From: Pseudomonadota bacterium
GTDB taxonomy: Bacteria; Pseudomonadota; Gammaproteobacteria; Burkholderiales; Burkholderiaceae_C
NCBI GenBank assembly: GCA_023415035.1
Contig: JAEZLX010000015.1
Location: forward strand, 1 to 7,433
Direction of reading: 5' to 3'
DNA length: 7,433 nt
The translations under genes were made by a program, and so were the position numbers. The notes under the pieces were generated by a model. It saw only the letters and a program-made list of their open reading frames with translations. It had not been told where the DNA came from and did no database searches. This document shows, piece after piece, positions 1 through 6,153 of this stretch (positions within the stretch are counted from its first letter, which is position 1; the number at the start of each line of letters is the position of its first letter).

Positions 1-122
1 AGCACCTGGGCCAGCAGGCCGGTGGTGGGGATACCTTTGTCGATGACGTGCGCCTCGACCGGCGCCTGTTGAATGCTCTGGCACCGGGCGCAGGCCCACT
101 TGCCGCGGATGTGGCGCTCGAC
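1..122 (-). mobile_element. IS66-family transposase (TnpC) fragment, truncated at both ends
   Basis: Read on the minus strand from about position 122 to the window edge, the translation is a clear internal piece of an IS66-family TnpC transposase. It contains ERHIRGKWACARC, the second Cys pair of the IS66 zinc-finger region, followed by HVIDKGIPTTGLLAQVL, which leads into the DDE transposase core. The N-terminal part of TnpC is missing because sequence matching the end of the ATPase gene abuts it. The C-terminal part lies beyond the window. No IS66 terminal inverted repeat is present at the junction, so this is not a simple IS end. A recombination or deletion inside tnpC is the likeliest origin. 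The transposase reads in the same direction as the operon. Family assignment rests on remembered IS66 motifs; the exact junction is uncertain by several codons. Confidence 0.8.
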
Positions 123-125
123 GCT

Positions 126-1330
126 GATCTGGCTGCGCGTGGCTTGGCCGCGCTCGCGCAGGCAAGCACGCGGTTCGACAGTTCCAGCACCTGCGCCAGC
201 TTCGCTTCCTCGGCGGCGCTGACGAACACGAAGCGGACGGAGGCCGTGGCGTGGCGAATCCACGCCATTGCCGCGTCGACGTGCTGGGCGTCGATCCGGG
301 TTTGCAGATCGGTCAGCGCCATCAGCATCGCCAGCCGTAGCAGCATCGGGGCGCGGCGCTCCAGCAACGTTCCGACTGCTCCGTCGCCGAAATCGTCGTT
401 CAGTTCGCCCCGGTAGAGCTGGGCGTAGCGCCATTGCGCCTGCGGCGAGAGCTCCATCCGCAGGTGGTCGCGCTGGTCGTGCCGATTGGCACGAACGAAG
501 GCCAACACCTCGACCGTCCCGCGCGCCAGATGCTCCACCATCGCCTGCGGCGTCTCCTTCGGGAACGGCAGCATCCGCGTGCGTTCGGCCCAGATCATCA
601 GGAAGCGGTTGGCGAAGCCGTTGGTGAGTTCGCGCGTGCTCATCAGGCCGGTCAGTTCGCCGGGCGAGATCGCGCCGCTCAGGCAGACGTGCGGCTGGCT
701 GGCGTAAAGCCGGTTCGACTTGGTGGCGGGCTTGAGATCGACGCCATCCCAACAGTCGCGCAGCGCCGCCGACAGCGTGTTGCCGTCGCGCCGTCCCTGA
801 TGCAGCACGTTGGCGAACTCGGATTCGATCACCCACAGCCGCTTGTCCTCAATGGCGGGAACCTCCTGTCGGCCTTGCCGGTACCCGTCGTGCATCAGCG
901 CTACCAAGCCTTCGCGGCTGGACAAGCCGCCGCGATGGATCTGGGGCGCAAAGACTGCGTCCATCGCGCGCAGCGCCTGATCGATGCGCAGCACCAGCGA
1001 CACCGCGTCGCCCTTGCGGCCACGGCCCGAGCGCCCGACGTGCAAGCAGAACAGCCGTGCGTGGTGCCAAGTGTTTCCGATGGGCAGGTACACGCCGCGT
1101 CCGACCGCACAGGACAGGTAGGCCATGAAGTTGGCGGCGATGGCGCAGGCGTTGGTCTCTGTGCCGTCGCTGCCGGCACGAGCCACGTCGCCGATCAGGC
1201 CGTAGAGGCAAGCCGGGTCGGCCTCGGGCGCGTTGCGGTGCGCGACCATCGCCGCACCGTCGCCGTCATCGGCGTCGTCGAACGGTGGTGCCGCGTGCGA
1301 TGGCGAAATGGCATCGACGATCCGACGCAT
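126..1330 (-). pseudogene. DUF3987/YfjI-like P-loop ATPase (primase-helicase-like), frameshifted and truncated at the 3' end
   Basis: The ATG at 1330 lies 3 bases after the stop of the preceding RepB-like gene, so translation is probably coupled. About 389 codons read well. A P-loop-like GRSGRGRKGD is at residues 99-108, a Walker-B-like LWVIESEFA at 165-173, then LRDCWDG near 190-196, and NGFANRF at 237-243, which resembles an arginine-finger segment. This order fits the DUF3987/YfjI family of mobile-element ATPases related to primase-helicases. Family biochemistry is poorly known. Near 165 the expected C-terminal winged-helix-like text changes frame: NRVLAC ends in one frame and ACLRERGQATRSQIS continues in the next. 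One base appears to be missing after GTGCT on the minus strand. IS66 sequence then replaces the rest. The original frame stays open to the window edge, so an automated call might give a partial CDS 1-1330, but the codons after 165 do not look like this family. A sequencing error could also explain the shift. Confidence 0.72.
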
Positions 1331-1333
1331 TCT

Positions 1334-2218
1334 TCATTTGCCGTCCAGCGCCACGGTCTGGATGATGTTCTCGAACTCGGCCAGCACGTCGGGCTGGCGC
1401 TGCGACAGGAAACGGAACACCGCCTTGTTGTCGATCAACTTGCCGAGGTAGCCGCGCGCCAGCACGAGTAGCAGCACGTCCTGACCGTAGGATTTTTCGA
1501 CCAGCTTCAGTTGCCCTTGGATGTTTCCCATCTCGCGCTCCATCTTCACCATCTGTTCCGCCGTGACCCCGAATATCTTCCGGGGCCGTTTCTCGCTGAC
1601 CAGCAGGTGCGGCGGCGTGGCTGCGAGAAGGGCTTCGGCGTAGGCGACCGTCATGTTGTTGGCAGTGAGCATCAATTCCACGCACTCGACCTGCCGGGTC
1701 GGTTTGAGTTTGCGCAGCACCGAACCGAGGTTGGCAGAGAAGTGCTGATCCTTCAGCATATCGACCGCCTCCGGGCAGATGCCTTCGAGCAGGCTCACCT
1801 TCTTGTGGATCTGGCTGATGTCCACGTTCAGCGCCTTGGCCAGCCGCTCGGGCGAAACGCCACGCTCGACTGCTCGCCGAAGCATATGGTGCTCCTGAAT
1901 GGACGAGATGCGGTTGATCCGGTTGTTGTAGGTGTAGCTTTCGTCGTCGGTAGCGATCAGGCACGGTGCGTCGACGTAGCCGAGCTGCCGCAGCGCCAGC
2001 AGGCGCATGTGCCCGTCGAGCAGGATGTGCTGGCCGGTGGCCTTATCGGCCTTGCCCACGCTCAAGGGTTCGATCAGTCCGACTGCTTCCATCGAGGCCA
2101 TGATCTGCTTGAACTTTCGCGAGGTATTCAAGCCCTCCGGCGTCTTGCGCGACGGCAGAATCCGATCCAGCGCAAGCGTGATCGGTTCAGGGATGAACCC
2201 CAGCGGCGGGCGACTCAT
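1334..2218 (-). CDS. ParB/RepB-family partition-like protein with RepB C-terminal domain
   Basis: This encodes a 294-residue protein of the ParB/RepB/Spo0J superfamily of CTP-dependent or DNA-binding partition proteins. The N-terminal ParB-like fold is shown by LLDGHMRLLALRQLG at residues 66-80, a variant of the usual GERR box. In place of the ENxxR box it has YNNRINRISSIQEH at 97-110, a form I associate with the plasmid partitioning RepB C-terminal-domain family (PF07506). A HTH-like segment (VSPERLAKALNVDISQIHKKVSLL) follows at about 120-144. The start ATG overlaps the stop of the upstream ParB-like gene as ATGA (2215-2218). A GGAGG Shine-Dalgarno sits at 2228-2232, 9 bases before the start. 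No ParA partner is present, so classical plasmid partition is doubtful. A role in recombination-site recognition or element maintenance is inferred from the operon only. Confidence 0.88.
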   Translation of the reverse strand: MSRPPLGFIPEPITLALDRILPSRKTPEGLNTSRKFKQIMASMEAVGLIEPLSVGKADKATGQHILLDGHMRLLALRQLGYVDAPCLIATDDESYTYNNRINRISSIQEHHMLRRAVERGVSPERLAKALNVDISQIHKKVSLLEGICPEAVDMLKDQHFSANLGSVLRKLKPTRQVECVELMLTANNMTVAYAEALLAATPPHLLVSEKRPRKIFGVTAEQMVKMEREMGNIQGQLKLVEKSYGQDVLLLVLARGYLGKLIDNKAVFRFLSQRQPDVLAEFENIIQTVALDGK

Positions 2219-3114
2219 GCCGCGTGACCTCCAGCCCAGACGCGCTCGGCCAGTTGCTTGGGCAAGGTGTCCAGGCCTTCGGCGCGCAGCAGGTTGGAGA
2301 AGTGCTCGTCGGCCAGCAACTGGCGCAGCGCCTCGATCACGAACAGCAGGCGCTGCTGGGTGAATTCGGCCTTCTTGACCATCAGCTTCTGCCGCTCGAC
2401 CTCGTGCTGGTAGTTGCGCACGAGGCTGGAGGTGGTGACGGACGCGCCCTTGCGCGCTGGCCGATGGGCCAGCGTTTTGCCCAGGGTGCTGCGCCGCTGA
2501 AGGACGCGCCGCGCCTGCATCAGTTGCCCGCCGCGCAACTGGCCGCTTTCATAGGCGTCCTGCAACGCGGCCTGCACCTCTTCTTCGTCGCTTGCGCCCG
2601 CGATGGTGATGGCGACGTTGAGCGGAACCCTTCCGGCCTCGACGGCGGCCAGCAGGCGTTCCTCGCTCTTTTCGAAGAGGAGCAGGATGCCTTTGATGTA
2701 GTCGAGGCTCAGGCCGGTCTTCTGGGCGATGACGCGCTTGTCGTAGCCCTGCTGGCTCAACTGTTCGATGCTCATCAGCAGTTCCAGCGCACTGTATTTC
2801 CTGCGGGCGATGTTTTCGGTCAGGCTCATGATGAAGGCGTCTTCGTTGTTGACCCGCACCACCAGCGCCGGAATCTCTTTCTCGCCGAGCGACTTGAACG
2901 CCTTGAGCCGTCCTTCACCGCAGATCAGCAGGTAGCACTTGCCGTCTTCGAGATCGTCGCGCGGCGTGACCGTGACTGGCTTCTTCAGGCCGACGTTCTT
3001 GATGTTGCCGACGATCTCCTCGAACACGCGGCCGTTGCGGTCGCGTGGGTTGAGCACCGCGATCTGATCGACCGGGATCATCTGCAGTTCGGTGGCGTGG
3101 TGCATTTTGCTCAT
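2215..3114 (-). CDS. ParB-like N-terminal domain protein
   Basis: This 299-residue ParB-superfamily protein starts at the ATG at 3114, chosen over a longer open frame. That ATG forms an ATGA overlap with the recombinase stop and has a strong GAGGAG Shine-Dalgarno at 3121-3126, 6 bases upstream. The ParB N-terminal domain shows LNPRDRNGRVFEEIVGNIK at about 21-39, CGEGRLKAFKSLGEKEIP at 65-82 (the GERR-type nucleotide-binding box) and SLTENIARRKYSALE at 97-111 (the ENxxR box). The HTH region follows at about 120-165 (RVIAQKTGLSLDYIKGILLL). The C-terminal 100 residues are basic and helical in character and were not recognised. It differs from the next gene's product, which carries DGHMRL and lacks ENxxR, so the two are paralogues of distinct subfamilies. 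Genes of this type can load on DNA in a CTP-dependent way, but that activity is not shown here. Confidence 0.88.
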   Translation of the reverse strand: MSKMHHATELQMIPVDQIAVLNPRDRNGRVFEEIVGNIKNVGLKKPVTVTPRDDLEDGKCYLLICGEGRLKAFKSLGEKEIPALVVRVNNEDAFIMSLTENIARRKYSALELLMSIEQLSQQGYDKRVIAQKTGLSLDYIKGILLLFEKSEERLLAAVEAGRVPLNVAITIAGASDEEEVQAALQDAYESGQLRGGQLMQARRVLQRRSTLGKTLAHRPARKGASVTTSSLVRNYQHEVERQKLMVKKAEFTQQRLLFVIEALRQLLADEHFSNLLRAEGLDTLPKQLAERVWAGGHAA

Positions 3115-4670
3115 GCGACTCTCCTCAGACGGCTGCGCTCGGCCATGCCGTAGAGGTAGTCCAGGCTGTCGAAGCGGTAGCTCTCGAATTCGAGGCCGTT
3201 GTGATCGGCCAGGTGGATGCGCGTCCGACCGAAGTCCAGACGCGGCAGCAGGTAGTAATCCAATGCCGCCTGATTGCTGGCATCCAGACGCACGGCGACC
3301 GTGATGTCCGGTGTGAGGCTGGTGTCGAAGCGCACCTTCCAGCGGCGGCGACCGTTGTCGAGCAGTTGGCAGCGTGACAGTACCAGCGAGACGGTGAACT
3401 CGCGGTTGACCGTGAGCAGGTCGGTCGCCGGATCGCGCACGACCGCGCCGCCGACCTCGGCGATCATCCGCTCGGTTTGGCCGACGATCTCCGGGTGGAG
3501 GCGGCGAAGGAACTGGTTGACCTCCAGATACTGGTAGTCCCGATCCGGCGTGAAGCCCACCGTCTGGTAGGCGCGGATCAGGCTGCCGAAGCGGTGCGCG
3601 TAGGCCGCCGCCGACGGCATCCCTTCGGCCTCGTCGATGATCAGGCCGGACAGGTAGCCGTGCTGCTGGAAGAGCCGCCGCAGCTTCTCGATCAGTTCCT
3701 CGTCGCTGAAGCGGTGGGCGCGTTCGCGCAGGATGCCTTGCGCCGTGTAGAACAGGTCGGGTGGCACGATGCCCTCGAACGCGCCTTCCTTCTTGATCCA
3801 CATCTCCGGGCGGTTCACCACGCGCACCTTCTTGAGCTTGAAGGAGCGCCTGTTGTAGACGTTGTTGCCGATGTACTTCTCGTTGGACAACACCTCGCGC
3901 ACCGTGGCCCGCGTCCAGTCGCGCCCGAGGTCGGTCTGGATGCCACGGGTGTTGAGCCGGTCGGCGATTTCGGATTCGAACAGGCCGTCCTCGACGAACC
4001 AGCGGTAGATCTGGTTCACGACGGCCACTTCCTCGTCCGGGCCAGGCTGCAGGATCACGCGGTCGGTTTGCAGGCTCTTGTGCTCACCACGGGAAAGCTG
4101 CCCCTTCACCGCGCCGGACTGGTCGATCAGCACGCGTCGCAGACCGTAGCCCGCTGGCCCGCCTTGGCGGAAGCCGAGTTCGATCAGGCGGCACTGGCCG
4201 GCGAACACCTTGGCCGACAGCTCGCGGCTGTATTCGCCCGCCATCGCGCGCTTGACGCCCTTGACGATGGTGGACACCGGCGAGCCGTCGTTCTCAAACT
4301 GCTCGGCGCAGTAGGCGACCTGGATGCCGGCGCGGCGGCAGATGTATTCGTAGTAGGCGCTTTCGTCGGCGTCCTGGAACCGGCCCCAGCGGCTCACGTC
4401 GTAGACGAGGATGATCTGGAAGTCGGCCTTGCCCGCCTGAACGTCGCCGATCAGTTGCTGGAGCGCCTGCCGACCGTCGATGCGCAGACCGCTCTTGCCC
4501 TCGTCAGCGTAGGTGCGGACGATGTCGATGTTGCGCCGGGCGGCGTACTCGCGGATTTTGTCGGCCTGGTTCTCCGTCGAGTATTGCTGGTGCTCGGTGG
4601 ACATGCGCACGTACTGCGCGGCGCGGAACACCGACCCTGGCGGACTTGTAGGCGATTCGTTCGATTGCAT
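3111..4670 (-). CDS. serine recombinase (resolvase/invertase N-terminal domain, recombinase family)
   Basis: This encodes a 519-residue site-specific DNA recombinase. The resolvase catalytic domain occupies roughly residues 17-150. YVRMST at 20-25 places the nucleophile at Ser24 with Tyr20 and Arg22. ADEGKSG at 55-61, Arg67, and VYDVSRWGR at 89-97 (Arg94 and Arg97) supply the other expected active-site residues. A recombinase domain follows, with GGPAGYGLRR near 170-179 and NRRSFKLKKVRVV further on. The C-terminal half has only one cysteine (SRCQLL), so the zinc-ribbon of many large serine integrases is not evident. The ATG at 4670 is the natural start, although it has no good Shine-Dalgarno and lies directly after an inverted repeat. 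The stop overlaps the ParB-like start as ATGA. It probably integrates, excises or inverts the element that carries it. No att site was identified. Confidence 0.93.
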   Translation of the reverse strand: MQSNESPTSPPGSVFRAAQYVRMSTEHQQYSTENQADKIREYAARRNIDIVRTYADEGKSGLRIDGRQALQQLIGDVQAGKADFQIILVYDVSRWGRFQDADESAYYEYICRRAGIQVAYCAEQFENDGSPVSTIVKGVKRAMAGEYSRELSAKVFAGQCRLIELGFRQGGPAGYGLRRVLIDQSGAVKGQLSRGEHKSLQTDRVILQPGPDEEVAVVNQIYRWFVEDGLFESEIADRLNTRGIQTDLGRDWTRATVREVLSNEKYIGNNVYNRRSFKLKKVRVVNRPEMWIKKEGAFEGIVPPDLFYTAQGILRERAHRFSDEELIEKLRRLFQQHGYLSGLIIDEAEGMPSAAAYAHRFGSLIRAYQTVGFTPDRDYQYLEVNQFLRRLHPEIVGQTERMIAEVGGAVVRDPATDLLTVNREFTVSLVLSRCQLLDNGRRRWKVRFDTSLTPDITVAVRLDASNQAALDYYLLPRLDFGRTRIHLADHNGLEFESYRFDSLDYLYGMAERSRLRRVA

Positions 4671-4706
4671 AGACCCGATCACTTTGTGATTGACGTTTTC
4701 GGGTCT
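4671..4706 (-). promoter_or_regulatory. nested inverted repeat in the leader, ending at the recombinase start codon
   Basis: On the plus strand AGACCCGA (4671-4678) pairs with TCGGGTCT (4699-4706), a perfect 8-base inverted repeat. The inner ATCAC-TTT-GTGAT (4678-4690) is a second perfect repeat. In the minus-strand transcript the 3' arm GTGATCGGGTCT runs without a gap into the AUG of the recombinase. A stem would therefore bury the only G-rich ribosome-binding candidate. It could be an RNA hairpin that limits translation, or a DNA operator. Which one is inference. Confidence 0.5.
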
Positions 4707-4726
4707 GCCGCTCCCTTCAATGGACG

Positions 4727-4747
4727 TGCCGCCGCCAAGCGGCGGCA
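4727..4747. repeat. 9-base GC-rich perfect inverted repeat
   Basis: TGCCGCCGC (4727-4735) and GCGGCGGCA (4739-4747) are perfect inverted copies around a 3-base spacer. They lie between the Cys-rich gene and the recombinase gene. No T-run follows on either strand, so an intrinsic terminator is unlikely. The repeat could form a hairpin that reduces read-through or stabilises the transcript end, or it could bind a protein. Confidence 0.5.
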
Positions 4748-4782
4748 ACGCACACGGTTGGAATCGCTGCCATGCGAGATGT

Positions 4783-5274
4783 TCAAGAACCCGTTTGGAA
4801 GCAAAAATACGGGCAGGCGGCCGAGGTGTCGATCACGTCCTCTCTTGACACGTCCATCTTGCACGGACACGTCATGCAGACCGGCGTGATCTCGACGACC
4901 CACGAATCGCCGTTTCCCCTCAGCAATGCCGGATGCCGCGTGATGCGGTACAGGCCGCTCGGCAGATCGCACGCGTCCATCTTTGCAAGATCGCCGTTTC
5001 GGCCCTGATCTCGCGACCGCTGCTGCTCGCGGTTGCGCTGCGCGTACTCGGGCCGGGCGTCGCGGTAGTTTCGCCAGTAGTCCTGATTGCGCTGCGACCA
5101 CGCTTGCTGAGCGGCGCGCTGGTTGATCCGGTAGTCGGGATCGGACTGGAGTTTGGCCCGCTGCCATTGGCGCTTGCGGGCGCGCTGGCAGTCGGGCGTG
5201 GAACAAAAGGATTGGTCGGGAACTTGCGGGCGGGGTTCGAAGGGCTTGCCGCAGCAGGTGCAGTGTCGGGTCAT
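4783..5274 (-). CDS. Cys-rich putative zinc-binding protein of unknown function
   Basis: This encodes a 163-residue protein. The ATG at 5274 is chosen over a longer frame because a GGAG Shine-Dalgarno (5283-5286) lies 8 bases upstream and the N-terminal zinc motif starts directly after it. Cys5-x2-Cys8 (HCTCCGKPF) with Cys24 and Cys29 (FCSTPDCQRARKRQWQ) looks like a treble-clef or MYM-type zinc site, followed by a basic helix. Residues 36-92 are rich in Gln, Arg, Asn and Tyr with spaced aromatic residues and are probably helical, plausibly nucleic-acid binding. The C-terminal 35 residues hold a second Cys group: VCMTCPCK at 132-139 and CPYFC at 154-158. It is soluble, with no signal peptide or membrane segment. 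It precedes the recombinase operon in the same direction, with a 112-base gap. I do not recognise a named family; a DNA- or RNA-binding accessory to the recombinase is a guess from position. Confidence 0.78.
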   Translation of the reverse strand: MTRHCTCCGKPFEPRPQVPDQSFCSTPDCQRARKRQWQRAKLQSDPDYRINQRAAQQAWSQRNQDYWRNYRDARPEYAQRNREQQRSRDQGRNGDLAKMDACDLPSGLYRITRHPALLRGNGDSWVVEITPVCMTCPCKMDVSREDVIDTSAACPYFCFQTGS

Positions 5275-5282
5275 CGTCGGGT

Positions 5283-5286
5283 CTCC
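5283..5286 (-). promoter_or_regulatory. ribosome binding site of the Cys-rich gene
   Basis: GGAG on the minus strand, 8 bases before the ATG at 5274. It decides this start over the upstream in-frame extension to 5319. The rest of the 100-base gap 5275-5374 shows no recognisable toxin remnant, promoter or terminator. GATCA occurs three times there on the plus strand (5314, 5331, 5343) without a clear pattern. Confidence 0.6.
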
Positions 5287-5374
5287 ATGCAAATCCGCAC
5301 GGAAGCCGCGACCGATCACCGTCGCCGGATGATCACGCGGGCGATCAGGCGCTCATGGGAGCGAGGCCGCGCGA

Positions 5375-6004
5375 TTACTCATGGGCGACCACTTCCATAT
5401 AGGGCCGCATCACGTTGGCGACCCGGCACACCTTGGCGTACCGCCACAGATCGTCCGCCGACGCCTTGCGCGCCCTCCAGGCATCTTTCAGCGCCTCCAT
5501 CGCCACATCCAGGCCGATCTTGTTGCGGTGCTTGAAGCAGTCCACGACCGTCTTGGCCGCGCTGTAGACCCGCAGCGTCACGCCGTCGCGCAGATGTTCC
5601 TCGATGCCTGCTGCGTGGGCATCGCCCGTCATCTGCGTCTTCCTGATCGGTGGCCAATCGATACGGGGCGCGTGGCAGCCGCGCGGCATGGCGATCCAGA
5701 CTTGGCGTGGCAGTTGGGTGGTCAGCCCGTGGAATTGCAGCGCCGTCAGGAGGCAGAACACGGCCTGCGGCGCCTTGGCCGCCACCACCATGAGGCCTTC
5801 GTGTTCCGAGATCGGATGGCCGGGTAGGCGATAGAGGCCGCGCCCGACCCTGTCCAGCAGGCCAGCGGCGATCAAGCGCGTCAGGACAACCCGGGGCGCG
5901 TCGATGGCGTCCAGATCGCTGGCGCGCAGCAAACCCTTCTGGCTGGCCAGATTGAGCACGCGCTGGCTGTGGGTGTCGGCGGGTATGGCCGTTTCGTGTT
6001 CCAT
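5375..6004 (-). CDS. AbiEi-family antitoxin-like transcriptional regulator, without AbiEii partner
   Basis: This encodes a 209-residue protein resembling the AbiEi antitoxins of type IV toxin-antitoxin/abortive infection systems. The N-terminal winged helix spans about residues 12-62: RVLNLASQKGLLRASDL, then RLIAAGLLDRVGRGLYRLPG with its typical wing. The second domain (63-209) has ALQFHGLTTQLPRQVWIAMPRG and RVYSAAKTVVDCFKHRNKIG at 145-164, the family's late signature. The ATG at 6004 is chosen because GGGAG (6010-6014) lies 5 bases upstream; an in-frame TTG at 6016 is less likely. AbiEi proteins usually repress their own promoter and are followed at once by the nucleotidyltransferase toxin AbiEii. 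Here 100 bases and then the Cys-rich gene follow, so the toxin is absent. The gene is head-to-head with fic and may control the shared region. It could be a free-standing regulator rather than a relic. Confidence 0.87.
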   Translation of the reverse strand: MEHETAIPADTHSQRVLNLASQKGLLRASDLDAIDAPRVVLTRLIAAGLLDRVGRGLYRLPGHPISEHEGLMVVAAKAPQAVFCLLTALQFHGLTTQLPRQVWIAMPRGCHAPRIDWPPIRKTQMTGDAHAAGIEEHLRDGVTLRVYSAAKTVVDCFKHRNKIGLDVAMEALKDAWRARKASADDLWRYAKVCRVANVMRPYMEVVAHE

Positions 6005-6009
6005 ATATT

Positions 6010-6014
6010 CTCCC
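6010..6014 (-). promoter_or_regulatory. ribosome binding site of the AbiEi-like gene
   Basis: GGGAG on the minus strand, 5 bases before the ATG at 6004. It favours that start over the in-frame TTG at 6016. The surrounding bases 6003-6040 are unusually AT-rich for this window, as expected of a promoter region, but no confident -35/-10 pair could be assigned. Confidence 0.6.
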
Positions 6015-6058
6015 AATGTAGTATTTTGGAGAAAAATAGGAACAGCGCGCTGCTGGAT

Positions 6059-6153
6059 GCGGTGATTAGCCGCCCCATTCGCCGCACGCTAGGCGGAGAA
6101 TGACTTATCTTTGCGGCGAATAGGGTGTTTAATCTCCGCATGGATAGCGGAGA
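6059..6153. promoter_or_regulatory. array of six GCGGNGA boxes between the abiEi-like and fic genes (putative operators)
   Basis: The heptamer GCGGNGA occurs at 6059-6065, 6093-6099, 6113-6119 and 6147-6153 on the plus strand, and at 6079-6085 and 6133-6139 on the minus strand. Successive start offsets are 20, 14, 20, 20 and 14 bases, so the pattern plus, minus, plus repeats after exactly 54 bases. Each minus/plus pair forms a 21-base inverted repeat, TCNCCGC-N7-GCGGNGA. The first is centred at 6089 and the second at 6143, on the fic start codon. This looks like a two-operator repression site. The binder is not known; the AbiEi-like winged helix or the Fic C-terminal winged helix are the nearest candidates. 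Confidence 0.6.

Noticed and set aside
434..1471. Long plus-strand open frame of 345 codons
   Set aside because: It is antisense to the ATPase and the end of the RepB-like gene, both of which have recognisable motifs. High GC content keeps antisense frames open here, and its translation has no family features.
2224..3153. Plus-strand open frame of 309 codons
   Set aside because: It is antisense to the ParB-like gene, which has a strong ribosome binding site and ParB boxes.
4727..4747. Intrinsic terminator between the Cys-rich gene and the recombinase
   Set aside because: The stem is GC-rich, but no T-run follows it on either strand, so it was kept only as an inverted repeat.
3477..4889. Plus-strand open frame of 470 codons
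   Set aside because: It is antisense to the serine recombinase, whose catalytic motifs are complete on the minus strand. The translation is low-complexity in Ala, Val, Leu and Asp, typical of a shadow frame.
5314..5347. Three GATCA repeats upstream of the Cys-rich gene as an operator
   Set aside because: The spacing is irregular (17 and 12 bases) and the flanks differ, so chance is a sufficient explanation.
5275..5374. Remnant of an AbiEii toxin gene after the AbiEi-like gene
   Set aside because: Short frames in all readings stop quickly and none resembles the AbiEii N-terminus.
6125..6139. GTG at 6125 as the fic start
   Set aside because: It adds only FNLR before the usual N-terminus, has no better ribosome binding site, and the ATG at 6140 gives the normal Fic/DUF4172 beginning.
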